Part shown: in pieces, positions 10,469-21,539 of the stretch
How the letters are laid out: each line of letters opens with the position of its first letter
How positions within the stretch are numbered: position 1 is the first letter of the stretch
Assembly (NCBI GenBank): GCA_030248225.1
Contig: JASANE010003495.1
Span: forward strand, 62,001-126,000
Source: Trileptium ribeirensis
Lineage: Eukaryota > Nematoda > Enoplea > Enoplida > Thoracostomopsidae
Reading direction: 5' to 3'
DNA: 64,000 nucleotides
The notes under the pieces: generated by a model
What the model was told of the DNA's origin: nothing
Database searches by the model: none
What the model saw: only the letters and a program-made list of their open reading frames with translations
Translations under genes and position numbers: made by a program

Positions 10469-12447
10469 GTATTTAGTATTCAAATTCACAACAGTATTAC
10501 AGAAGCACGTATATATCATGGATTTATGTCTGCTCTAGCCAATTTGTATTAAAACTATGGTGCAGTGGGCTTATACGATCGCTAAGTAATTTCATTGGAA
10601 CCATTTTCTATTCATTGTTAATTAAATGACAGTATTCATGCATTTATTGGTGTCATCTACATAATCCAAATTAGCAACTGTCTGACATTCATCACTTATT
10701 ACAGTTGGGTGTATACCCTTTGTTAGTGATTTAGCTACAACTTCCATGATTGATTTATTCGGTATAACGTTTCTGTATAGAAAAAGGGTTAGTGGTCCCC
10801 CAAAAGGTCTAAGTGTCTAGTTTATATTTGTACATATCCATTTGTAATAAAATTACGGTATTGTAAATTAAATTCATCGCGATTTAGTGCCATTGAATCC
10901 ACTGAATTCACCGTTAACACATCTTGTGTAGGTTACTCCTCAATAATCAGAACGTCCTGTCGAGAATTTGTATTTCAGAACCGAAACTTCACAAGCAGAA
11001 TGTAGTGGGGCGTCTAAGAAATTTCGATTCATACAAAGAAACATCATGGAGTTAGACAGCAGCGACGGGGATACCAAACGACATAGAGAAAGATCCGGCG
11101 TATTTGCCGCATAATGGCGATAACAATAACGATAGTGATAAAAGCGACAATTCAAGTGATCACAACAGTGAAACCGAAAATGGAATGGAAATAAACAGTA
11201 AACTAGTGCAATGTTTATATACTTAATGCGATTCTGAAGTAAATTTTAAACAGTTTTTAATTTTAGACGAAGAGAGCCGTTTTACATAACCGAAAACATT
11301 TAACCAGCCTAGTATTACTGTCTTTTGTAAACATCGCATTACGGAAAATTTTAGATGAAAGTGACGACAAGGCAGGTGCTCGCGCCGCTGAAGAGGCAGT
11401 TTTAGCAGTGCTTGATCGTGTCAAAGGTCCGCGTGAACGCAGAAACCGTATACGCCGGCGTGTTGCAGAACCGACAGAATGGCGACGAAACGCTGCCAAA
11501 AGAGCTCGAGCACTTGGCGAGCAGTACGCGGATCACAAGGGCCAGTTGAAACCTGAAAAGGAACCGCTGGCGCGATGTGGTACTAGCTGTCGGTTTTAGT
11601 GCGGAGACTTTAACGAACAAGATCGCCGCAACTTATGTTCTGAATACTATAAACGTGCGACACATGAAAAGAAGATGGAATTCCTCTTGCATCAACAAAG
11701 GCAAACAGACATTAGTCGGCCAAAGAACGATCCAAAGACGAAATCCCGCGAAAAATGTTACACTTACTGGTTCGCTAAAAATGGTGAGGAAAAGCGTGTC
11801 TGTAAACAGTTCTTTATGAGTACTCTTGGCATGGTAAGCGATAGTGCTCTCCGAGCAGCACAAAAAGGGCGATCAGCACAAGGTGACTACCTTGTGCTTG
11901 ATCAGCATGGATGACGTCAGCCGAAAAATAAAACTAGTGACGAGCGACTGGAATTCGTGCGGCGCCATATTACTAGCTTAAACAAAATTCCCAGTCACTA
12001 TACCCGGAAAGACACGTTGAAAGAGTACTTGGAACCTGAAATAAGTAGTGCTGTCAAGTTATACAACTTATACAGCGAATGGTCGCGTGAAATTAAATCA
12101 GATCACTTCCATGAACCCGTTGATATTCAGATATATCGGCGTGTGTTTAATACTGAATTCAATATTGGTTTCTACCATCCCAAGAAAGACAGGTGCCCAA
12201 CTTGCGAAAAGTGGTTTTCTCTGCCAGTAAATGAACGACTGGAATATATCAAGACAGTGATGACCCCGCACTTAGAACGCAAGCAAAGAGGCGTGGATGA
12301 AAAAACAGTGACAAAGCCGAGTGTTGTAGGATTCCAGATTTATACCGATGCGTAACTGTAGATTTGCAGGCAGTTCTGCACACTCCACGTTCGCCAGTTA
12401 GCCTCTTTTATTATAAGAGAAAACTTGACGTAAAAACAAAACTTAAT
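10047..12447 (+). pseudogene. PWWP exon joined to a transposase-derived (PTHR10773-type) gene, decayed
   Basis: The first exon (10047-10468) encodes a PWWP-like domain. It ends at a GT donor that matches in phase an acceptor (TATTTCAG) at 10978, after which an open segment leads into an acidic, Asp/Ser-rich stretch. An acceptor-like site near 11355 precedes a segment with PTEWRRNAAKRARALGEQY, then KVCRK-like and YTYWFAKNGEEKRVCKQFF blocks, and finally the segment with FNIGFYHPKKDRCPTCEKW. These blocks match, in order, a protein family common in arthropods and cnidarians, often misnamed after RNA polymerase subunit RPABC2 and probably transposase-derived. I count three in-frame stops plus several frameshifts. 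Similarity ends near 12447, so the 3' end is missing. The domain pairing is inferred. Confidence 0.65.
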
Positions 12448-12674
12448 ACTATGATAGCTAATAACCTAATTTAAACAAATTAGATTAAGTTAAACTAAAT
12501 TTAAAACCAAAATAATAAGGAAAACTAATATTTTAGGGTGGGGGCTTGATAATAAATCATTATGGTAAGAAGTACATAAAATTTTTGGTCTAGAAGGGGA
12601 ATTGGGATTTTTGGAGGTTTTGGACCCAGGGAATTTTTGGATAGCCTAGTAGACCCCAACACTTAGGTAATACC
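12448..12674 (+). repeat. Dispersed repeat segment, type 'TAGCCT', copy 1
   Basis: The block with GGGATTTTTGGAGG, TTTTGGACCC and then ATAGCCTAGTAGACC recurs in degenerate form at 16180-16290 (inverted) and 19590-19690 (same orientation). All three have G-rich runs ahead of the TAGCCT box. It may be an element terminus, but no matching target duplications are visible because the hAT copy D is inserted directly after it. Confidence 0.55.
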
Positions 12675-13818
12675 CAGGGAATAACCGGAACCGGAACCAG
12701 CATCCGGAACCATCCATTTAAACGGGATCTGGAACCGGAACCTGGTCTTCGAAACCTAGAAATTCAGATACAGTGGATTTAAAATGTATTAAAAATAACT
12801 TTTACATTAAACTTGTAATGTGATGGCATTATTACTTTTCTGGAACTTTAAAGAGACTGACGAAGCTAAATAATATTTATTTCTCGATCAATATGTCAAT
12901 TTTTGGACTCCCATAGTAAAAAAATCCTTTCACTATACACCTTTGCGTATATTGCGTCAAAATGAATGTGCTTTTAACGCATGGAGCGTAGAATAAACAC
13001 TTTAGCTTTGTAAAAGAAACACTTTCGCTATATTTGCTGTCGCCTGCCTTTACTACGCATACGTTTGTTATATGTTCTTCTGTAGGAAACTTGAAATTAT
13101 TGGTTTATATGATTCTAAGAGAAAATAATAGATAGAAGGGTCAGAGACACTGTTTAGGCTAGCGTTGGACAAACAGTTCCCGTCAGTTAGATCATAATGA
13201 TGATAACTTTCTAATCAGAATGCTATAAATGAGACACACTGATGCTGCTCGCACAGTTTCAATAAATACAGTTCATTGTCAAGAAAGCAGTTTCTAGCTG
13301 CGTTGCAGATAACATTAGTTTACTTCAATTTAGACTGATTTACCAAGTTTACAAGCGCACTGGTGGGTGCTTGACGCAATTTATGTTAGCCGAGCATGCG
13401 CTAATTACTTCTACGTACGCCGTACTCTGTTAACCATTTGGGCCGGTTTAATTCGAACGTACCCCGTAGACTTTTGAATGTATAAAATAACTGCTACAAG
13501 CATCGACCTGGCTTTGATTTGTTAACAAACTCGTGCAGGTTATTATGAAAAATTCCTACTGAAATTATGTGCCATACTTACGTTTCACACGGCAAATTGG
13601 TTAGTCAATCTTTTCTTTTGCTTGGTTGTATTGGAGCTTGATCATTGTATAAGATATATATATTACATATGTTTGCATTACAGGATGAAGCAAAAACATA
13701 GAAAATTTCAAACAAAATTTTTAAACCGGAATTCCAGTTCCGGTATGGTTTTTGCCCTTTGCCGGAACCGCAAACGGAACACGATTTTCGCCGGAACCGG
13801 AATTCCGGTTACTCCCTG
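12675..13818 (+). mobile_element. hAT-like non-autonomous element, copy D (complete, 1144 bp)
   Basis: The ends are CAGGGAATAACC and GTTACTCCCTG. Perfect 8-bp direct repeats GTAATACC flank it at 12667-12674 and 13819-13826. The left half is clearly diverged from copies B, C and E, while the right 682 bp (13137-13818) is almost base-for-base the same as 16957-17638 in copy E. No transposase is encoded. Confidence 0.93.
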
Positions 13819-13826
13819 GTAATACC

Positions 13827-14340
13827 CTAGACGGTGTTATTTTGTGCTACTTCAAAAGGGGTAGGGGTTGGCCTGGGGAATTTTATGACGGCTATCGGTT
13901 ATTAAAGTGGGACGGGATTCGTCGCCGAACATTGTAGCGTTCGAGGTGTGGCCAGTAGTATGCGGCTGGAAACTAAGTGGTCGCGTTCTTTTAGCGTGTG
14001 CCTATTCTTTAGCAACAAATAATTTGCTAGTATAGCAGTAGTAGTAACAAATACTTAGCGAGGCGGCACGAATTAGCTCGAATCACTCTGATTTTAGGCA
14101 AATGAGCACCAAAATCCGCAAAAGAAATGTTTATTTAAATTGTTATGATACAAATAAGACACAATTCTTTAGCACCGCAATTGATTAGACTATACTTGTC
14201 ACCGATAATTTTGTTTCTTTACGCCTCGAGACGTCTAAATTTCTAAATTTACAGCTAATTATTTTCTGAACAAGCCACACAACGCTCCGTTCTTTTGGCT
14301 CTGAATTATATATTTTCTATTATTTAAAGTTTAGGTATCG
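13827..14340. other. Non-coding stretch between hAT copy D and the hairpin repeats
   Basis: No coding signal is recognised. The stretch continues the sequence that was interrupted by the hAT insertion, starting with a G-rich run near 13856 (GGGGTAGGGG). It leads into the hairpin repeat array at 14355, so it is probably part of the same unidentified repeat. Confidence 0.4.
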
Positions 14341-14719
14341 CTAATTCTATTAGTCCTCTTTTGAGGTTTACACCATTCGCCCCCTGACGGCTGACGAAGG
14401 TGCCAGTATCTAATTACGTCTACCTAGATGGTTTGAATTACGCTAAGTACCGACCTTATTCAATCCGCAGCCCTCGGACGGCTGACCACGGCGTTAACTT
14501 CGATGATAGCGACTAAAAGTTAGATTAGTTACTACTTTGATTACAGCTCTTGTGAGTTCATGCGGCAGATCCCCAGACGGCTGACCACTGCAGGGTTATT
14601 TAATTACCTGAACCTAATTCCTTAGAATTATCGCTAACACGGCCGTTATGTTAATGTACCTGTGCCCGGACGGATGACGCGATACCTTGTTATAATAGTC
14701 ACCTTCACCTTCGTCCCCC

Positions 14720-15815
14720 GTCAGACCGGTCGTTGTTGCATTGCCACAAGAGGAAGTATATCACCAAGTTTGATAGACCAGTCTTGATCACAGGGGCGAT
14801 TCAGCCTCGTATTGACGAGGCCAGATCATATCGGAAAAGCAATATAAATGCAAATTATAATGGTAAACAGTTGGACGCATGCAACCGGCACTTGAAAGAA
14901 GACAATGACGCGGCGTTGACCACGTTATTGGGTAAGCTGTTCCAAACCCTGACAACTCTGTGTAAAAAAAAATTTCGCCGAAGTTCGAGATGGGGAATAT
15001 CGAGAGTTTCCAATTTCATATTGTGTCCCCTGGTAAGTGCATACCCATGAGTGAAGAAGTTTGCAGTGTCTAGTGCAACATCGCCATGTAACAGCTTGTA
15101 TACTAAAATGAGATCGCTGCGTATTCGACGTGTGGCAAGAGTTTGGAGACCCAGAAAACGAAGTCGTTCGTGATAATCAAGATTGCGGATTGCCGGCAGC
15201 AGTTTAGTAGCCACTCGTTGAACGCGCTCAAGCATCACAATGTCCCCTTCCAGGTATGGGCACCAAACATTTATTGCACACTCAACATGAGGTCTGATGA
15301 GCGATCTATACAATTGTAACCAGATTTGTTTTGTCCAATGATGTATTGTACGCCGTAGCAGATACACAACACGGATTGCCCGCTTCGCAACCATACTACA
15401 ATGGTCAGAAAATTTCATATTACTGCATACAAGCACTCCTAGATCCTTCTCCTGATCGGTAATTTGTAGAATATTACCAGCCAGAGAATATACAACTCTA
15501 GGGTTATCAAAACCGCAATGCATCACATGACTTTTGTCACTATTCACAGTCATCAACCAGTCATTGCAGAAGAGTGAGATACCGTCTAAATCAAGCTGAA
15601 GGGCGTCAAATCCAATATCAGGCAGTTTTCGGCTAATTCTGCGAGCTAGGCGAATATCGTCAGCAAATTTATATATAGCACTCGACACATATTCATCAAT
15701 ATCATTTACGTAGAACAAGAATAACAGTGGACCTAACACTGAGCCCTGTGGGACTCCACTCGTCACAGTTTCCCAATCGCTGTTGGCAAAAAAACTGTGT
15801 AGTAGTGGCAAGCTA
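14720..15815 (-). mobile_element. CR1-like non-LTR retrotransposon, 5'-truncated
   Basis: The segment carries the C-terminal two thirds of a reverse transcriptase and a 3' UTR on the minus strand. The 5' end is cut abruptly near 15815, typical of incomplete reverse transcription. The 3' UTR contains a short hairpin, CCTCG-loop-CGAGG, near 14803-14821. The flanking hairpin repeats show that about 1.09 kb was inserted between two adjacent repeat units, which agrees with these boundaries. The exact target duplication is not resolved. Confidence 0.75.
14855..15811 (-). pseudogene. CR1/Jockey-type reverse transcriptase C-terminal fragment
   Basis: A 318-codon frame with no internal stop encodes TSGVPQGSVLGPLLFLFYVN, the catalytic FADD box with IYKFADDIRLA, then SDKSHVMHCG and the thumb. 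It ends in RRNFFLHRVVRVWNSLP and VVNAASLSSFKCRL, the hallmark C-terminus of CR1/Jockey-like and related polyproteins. The N-terminal endonuclease and the first RT blocks are absent because of 5' truncation, so it is not functional. The lack of stops suggests that it is one of the younger insertions in the window. Confidence 0.9.
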
Positions 15816-15870
15816 CTATCCAGTTATTTTCTCAAGATGTTTGGCACAGGACGGCTGGCCAAAGTGGTAA

Positions 15871-16179
15871 TAGGAAAGGTTCAAGTAGCTAGAGGCAGAG
15901 GGATATCCGAAACTTCACTCCTTACTCACCCGGCCTACTCAAGAATAGCAATACCTGTTAAGTCGCGTTAGGAAACCTTTGTCAAAGTTAACGCAATATT
16001 GCTACTACCCCGGACCCAATTTAATTACTAACTGGTTATACGCTAATACGCTATCAACAGTACTAATACATATTTAACCCTATTTTAATTGAGAAAATTA
16101 ATATAATAAGTTAAGGGAAGTACTTTTTTAATTATACGTACTTGTGTAGTTCTGAGCCAATAAGAGGTCGTGTTAGGGA
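15871..16179. other. Short non-coding stretch
   Basis: No gene, repeat unit or terminus is recognised apart from its position between the last left-orientation hairpin unit and the inverted TAGCCT-type segment. Confidence 0.35.
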
Positions 16180-16290
16180 TTTACCAGGCTACCAGGGGAG
16201 TTTCCGGTCCAAACCCGCCCCAAAAACCCAAAAAGTACTAAAAAACCGGGTTGTATTACCAAATTGTCTGTTATACCCCTCCCTCCCTTC
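16180..16290 (-). repeat. Dispersed repeat segment, type 'TAGCCT', copy 2 (inverted)
   Basis: Reverse-complemented, the block reads GGGTTTTTGGGGCGGG, TTTGGACCGG, then CTGGTAGCCTGGTAA. It aligns with the segments at 12590-12660 and 19600-19690. The orientation is opposite to both, which frames the left hairpin array between inverted copies. Confidence 0.55.
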
Positions 16291-16489
16291 TGCGCTCGCG
16301 GGTTTTGTTTTCGCGTTTTGCTTTGTTAACGTGCGGATTCGCATATTTAGTGCTAATTTAAGTTATTAGCTAACATGTGTTAGCTTTCTTTTGTTTTCTT
16401 AGTTTCAGTCTAGGCTCAACCTTAGCAGAGTAAGGTGACAAGATTCACGATTTAGAGCTTATTCATAGTGCATCCGGTTACCTGCACAG

Positions 16490-17638
16490 CAGGGAATAAC
16501 CGGAACCGGAACCAGCAACCGGAACCGTCCATTTAAACCGGATCCGGAACCGGAACTTGGTCTTCGAAATTTATATATAGTAAAACAGATGATGGAAGAA
16601 ATGAAGGTATTGCGGAGTTAAAATGCATTAAAAATAACTTTTACATTAAACTTAGTGTATTGCGATGGTATTATTGTCTTTTTCAAACTTTAAAGAGACT
16701 GAGGAAGCTAATAATGTTTATTTATCGATCAAATATATCGGTTTTTGGACATTCAGAGCAAAAAATGTCTTCCACTATACACCATTGCGTATACTGCGTC
16801 ACGTCGAATGTGCTTACAAACCTTGGAGCGTAGAATACACACTTTCGCTCTGTCTCCAGTCGCCTCCCTTTACTACACATACGTTTGTTGCATGTTCTTC
16901 TGTAATAAACTTAAAATTATTGGTTTATATGATTCTAAGAGAAAATAATAGATAGAAGGGTCAGAGACACTGTTTAGGCTAGCGTTGGACAAACAGTTCC
17001 CGTCAGTTAGATCATAATGATGATAACTTTCTAATCAGAATGCTATAAATGAGACACACTGATGCTGCTCGCACAGTTTCAATAAATACAGTTCATTGTC
17101 AAGAAAGCAGTTTCTAGCTGCGTTGCAGATAACATTAGTTTACTTCAATTTAGACTGATTTACCAAGTTTACAAGCGCACTGGTGGGTGCTTGACGCAAT
17201 TTATGTTAGCCGAGCATGCGCTAATTACTTCTACGTACGCCGTACTCTGTTAACCATTTGGGCCGGTTTAATTCGAACGTACCCCGTAGACTTTTGAATG
17301 TATAAAATAACTGCTACAAGCATCGACCTGGCTTTGATTTGTTAACAAACTCGTGCAGGTTATTATGAAAAATTCCTACTGAAATTATGTGCCATACTTA
17401 CGTTTCACACGGCAAATTGGTTAGTCAATCTTTTCTTTTGCTTGGTTGTATTGGAGCTTGATCATTGTATAAGATATATATATTACATATGTTTGCATTA
17501 CAGGATAAAGCAAAAACATAGAAAATTTCAAACAAAATTTTTAAACCGGAATTCCAGTTCCGGTATGGTTTTTGCCCTTTGCCGGAACCGCAAACGGAAC
17601 ACGATTTTCGCCGGAACCGGAATTCCGGTTACTCCCTG
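16490..17638 (+). mobile_element. hAT-like non-autonomous element, copy E (complete, 1149 bp)
   Basis: Termini CAGGGAATAACC and GTTACTCCCTG are flanked by perfect 8-bp direct repeats CTGCACAG at 16482-16489 and 17639-17646. A 96-codon frame at 16665-16955 corresponds to part of the 110-codon frame of copy B, sharing blocks such as VEYTLS and FVACSS. It matches no known transposase. The right 682 bp is shared with copy D almost without change. Confidence 0.93.
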
Positions 17639-17646
17639 CTGCACAG

Positions 17647-18159
17647 GCATTGTTTACATATCGATTTTCGACTTTCAACGAAGTTCATTATATTTAATCA
17701 AAGTTCCTACTTCGATTGATTTTTTGGATTACCTAGCTAACAAATGGTACCTGCATTTGAAATTTATATTGCGGTTAATGATTTCATGTTCTTTACCGGC
17801 TTTAATCAGGTTTTATGGTCTTATGGTGTGAAAGATAGTGCGGAGTCTGTAAGTGAACCATTGGCGGAAACTTATGGTGCAACGAAATAGCAAACAGTTC
17901 CTGGAAAATTCTAGTACCGAGCCTGAATAAAGCTTACGTTGAGCCGCATCTGTGCTACACATATAGCTACTTAGTAAACTATTAATTTACCATATTTTTC
18001 TAACTTTCCCAAATAAAATCTGAGAGAGCACGGGCGTAACCTAACCAAACCAAATACTAGTTATAACACGCGCCTAGCTTATCCGACCGGAAGCGGAAGC
18101 GTTAACATAAGGAAATTATTAGCGTAAATCTAAGACCATTGATAAGTAATTAAACAAAA
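17647..18159. other. Non-coding stretch before the right hairpin array
   Basis: No gene is recognised. Frames are short and broken. The stretch leads directly into the hairpin repeats. Confidence 0.35.
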
Positions 18160-18475
18160 GTACGGGTCTAGTCGTCAGGAGGACTACGTACAAACCCACA
18201 AGGGAAAGTATTAGATACTGGTTACTCAAGGTCCTTCAGTAAGCCGTCCGGATACTAGTGGCTCTAAGGAAATTAAATAGTATAATTCTAAGGCAGAGGT
18301 TAGGGTAATCAAAGAAACGTGCGGGTCTAGCCGTCCGGAGGGCTACGTACGAACCTCACAAGAGGAAACTATAAGGAAAGTATTAGTGTCAATATAAGGC
18401 ACCAGATAAGGTAATCATATAAACGTACGGGTCTAGCCGTTCGGAGGGCTTCGTACAAACCTCGCAAGAGGAATT
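18160..18475 (+). repeat. Hairpin repeat array, right orientation
   Basis: Three well-kept units begin at 18160, 18319 and 18425, each with GTACGGGTCTAGCCGTCC followed by GGAGGGCTACGTAC. The outer GTACG pairs with CGTAC, and the inner AGCC with GGCT, so each unit can fold into a hairpin. A fourth, partial unit (AAGCCGTCCGGATACTAG) starts near 18241. Units are followed by AACCTCACAAGAGGAA, the reverse complement of the CCTCTTxTGAGGTT box in the left array. The function is unknown. Confidence 0.65.
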
Positions 18476-19589
18476 AACTAATACATACCCTAATCTCAAG
18501 TATTAGATAACGTACTAAGAATAATAGTGCGCTCACCTTGAGCTTGAGAAAAATAAATGAGACAAGGCCTGTTCAACGAAGGTGACGTTCGATAAGGCAG
18601 TATCTAAGCTAAATCCTGACGAGTTCTCAATAACTGAGTATCGAACATTAGGAGTTTACTAGGTATAATTGGCAAAAATAATAGTGCTCGAGGTGGTCAC
18701 ATATATTCACAAATCATAAGGCGAAGGAGTTAATAGTGGTGCTACGAGAGCTGAACCGGTGTACGAATAATCGTTGCGCATTATACTAACTTTGAATAAA
18801 AATTGTAACTTTAGGTCTATTGTTTCTTATCGGAACCGAAAAGTGAGCAAATCGATTAGTCACGCTGCAGCGCCATAAGAAATAAAAGTATGCTAAATTA
18901 AGTAACGCGCGCCAAGAAGGAACAATTAATCCCAACCGGCATACTACTGTACGGACCATACATCTTCAAGTGACGAATCCCGTCACCTTTTAATAATCCG
19001 ATAGCCCCATCTAAATATAAAAATATAACAGGTCGATTCTTTTAAAAATCAGAAATCTTGAATACCAGTGTTAAACTCCTATAATTTGACGAATCCTCGC
19101 GTGATTCTTTAGGCTGCTAACTATTTAATCCAAAAACAAACACCACTGTCTATTCCAAGTCCTACTATAATGTTCCGGTATCAAGAGCAATTAATAAAAA
19201 TTCAAGCCGCACGCAATAATTGAGGCTACCAACAAACTAGCTATGTTAGCTACTACATACTAGCTATGTCGGCAGAAATAACTAAATTTAAAAACAATAA
19301 TTATCGCACAATTTTTTATGAGTCCAATAAACTGGAAATCTATAAGAATAGAAAATATAGCGTAGTTCTTTACGCTCCCCGCAATTTGTCACAATTCAGT
19401 AGATCTCAATCTGCTGCCAATCGCTATGAAATCAAAGCCTAGACTGGTTAACAAAAGAAAAACAAGCTAATTGTATGTTAGTTAAATAGGAAATTAGTGA
19501 AGATTATGCAAGTTAGGCATAATCTTTAAATGAAAACAAAAACAAAACAATTGCTATATTGACGTAAGAGGGAGTAGGGATATAACAAG
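18476..19589. other. Non-coding continuation of the hairpin-repeat element
   Basis: No coding sequence is recognised. The stretch contains short inverted repeats such as GTGACG-loop-CGTCAC near 18971-18988. It is probably the body of the same unidentified repeat that carries the hairpin array, ending at the TAGCCT-type segment at 19590-19690. Confidence 0.4.
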
Positions 19590-19690
19590 TGAAAAAGTGA
19601 AAACCCGAAATTTTAGGTAGAAAAGGGGGAGTTTTTAGATTCTTACACTTGTAGGACCCCTGGTAGCCTATAGGATCCACGACACACGGG
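19590..19690 (+). repeat. Dispersed repeat segment, type 'TAGCCT', copy 3
   Basis: The block has AAGGGGGAGTTTTTAG, TTGTAGGACCCC, then TGGTAGCCTATAGGATCC. It matches the copies at 12590-12660 (same orientation) and 16180-16290 (inverted). It could mark the right boundary of the 12.5-19.7 kb mosaic. Confidence 0.55.
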
Positions 19691-21539
19691 AAAACCAGAA
19701 AATTCACTATACTGTAACGTTTCGGCAGACACTAGCTAAATAATAATGATTAATAATAACTATTTGTAATAATTTAATGTATTTAAAAAATTGAAATAAT
19801 ATAAATTTTTGATAAATTTTTAAAAATACTTTTTCGTGAAGTTACCTATACATACTCATAGTCCCAGAGATTATTCTGCGAAACGTCGGTCCCTTCTTGG
19901 CGCTAAACGTCGATGACCCCAGCAGGTATCTCAACCAGCATTCCTTGCTGTGCCGCAGGTGCTAACACAAAAAAGGATCTTTCCCTTCCCCGGCGACCGA
20001 ATTGTTTTGGTAGAGAGGGCCGAATGCTGAACCCCGCCGAAGACACGATATCCCCCGTTCTGGCCTCGCATCTTGAGCATGTACGGAATTTATTCAAATT
20101 GCTTTGCTAAAATACAAGTTCGGCAAAAATTAAATACATTATTATAATCCACGTATAACCATTAGTATGGTATAGCGTAATACAGTTAGTTAACATATTT
20201 ATGGTGCCATAGCCGTAACATTTGTACTAACCGAAAAACCTCATCTTCGAAAACTGAATGAAAGAAACCAATATGCGGTATTTACGTTATAAATGACCCT
20301 CATGTGAAAGTTTGTCCTCCATTAGTCTACACGATAAAATCCAGTGGTATACAGTATTTTGGCTACAGTATATTTTAAATTTGTGTCAGTTATTCCCAAT
20401 TTTCGCAAAAAATGTCCACGTGCCATGAGTGCGCGTAGAGGTCGGATGCGGAGGAGCCTCAGGGGGTAGGGTGCTACCATCACGTGTTAGTGGGGCTGCG
20501 TCTCAAGGAAGACATTTTCCAGGACTACTACGTTCGGCACAATGGTGCTGAGCGTTATTGGACGGTTACATAATTATAAAATGTTTATCAAGCGTTGATA
20601 CTGTTACGTTATGTGTTAATTATCCCCTAATTATTTTCGCTTTAAGCAAACAGACCGTCGGATAGGCTATTATACGGAAAATTGAAAGATTTTTAATGAA
20701 ATAAATACGGACGTACTGTAACACGTGTTTACCCAAACTATGCGAGTGTCAGTACACATTGTAAGTAGACAGTGCCAGTAGTTTGTTTCAGAAATAGAAA
20801 CATCGGAGAATATTGAGGTCGCAAAGCAGCCTTCTAGGAAAATTATATTGTGTGATTCATTGTTATAAAAACCCAGAAGCTTAAACGTAGGCTATGTCGT
20901 TTCTTAACCCGAAAATTGATCACTTTTTTCTATGAAATATTTTTCAGAATTTCAAGACAAATGCAACTCGCTGGGGCAGTTTGTTTAACAATTAAATCTA
21001 TGTAAGTCATATAATCAGAATGAGGTCAGTTCCCTGGAGTGTCAGTACTTTAATATTTTTTAACTGTTCTAGTCTTTTATTTGTTTTGAATTTTTCATAT
21101 TTTAATAGAAATACCTTGGATGATACATATATACATTGCTAAGGGTTTCTATATTGATACTCTATATATGTGTGCATAAACAGCTTGCTACACCGTGGGC
21201 TAAAAAGAGCTATAGGCTGCTGTAATGTGTGAGTTCACTTTAGGTTCGTACACCTGGGTCGTTCTTTTGTCAGGTTAGATCGTAAAAAGCGATGAACGCA
21301 TCCTCACGTGCGCGTACATGATTTGCGATGCTGCAATACGTAAGGGCCGCTCGGGGTCACTATTTTACGATTTAGCATCGCCTTGTGCTGACCGCGTACA
21401 AGTGAAATTGCTTTTACCAACAGCGGTTTTTTGTTGTATATGCTAAATACACAAATAGACCGACAAAATTGCTGCCTTATTCACAATTTCATTTGATGAA
21501 CGCGGACAGACATGAGTAACAGAGAGAGTTACGGTTGAG
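19691..21539. other. Long non-coding stretch
   Basis: No gene is supported. Frames around 19903-20110 are open on both strands at once over a GC-richer patch and show no domain. The run near 20400-20530 is also GC-rich but without a recognisable feature. Just before 21540 the sequence does not continue the capsid-like frame that follows, so the viral fragment seems to begin here by truncation. Confidence 0.45.

Larger units (their letters stand above)
14355..15870 (-). repeat. Hairpin repeat array, left orientation, interrupted by a CR1-like insertion
   Basis: Five copies of a GACGGCTGAC-type core begin at 14386, 14477, 14576, 14669 and 15850. The first four are 91-99 bp apart. The last gap is 1181 bp, which equals one repeat period plus the CR1-like insertion at about 14720-15815. 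At least one copy is preceded by CCTCTTTTGAGG. These are the reverse complement of the units at 18160-18475, so the two arrays point toward each other. Confidence 0.65.

Noticed and set aside
18605..18655. Hammerhead-like CTGACGAG...CGAAC in the hairpin-repeat region
   Set aside because: The core reads CGAAC, not CGAAA, stem II pairs only partly, and no NUH cleavage site with a matching stem I and III could be placed.
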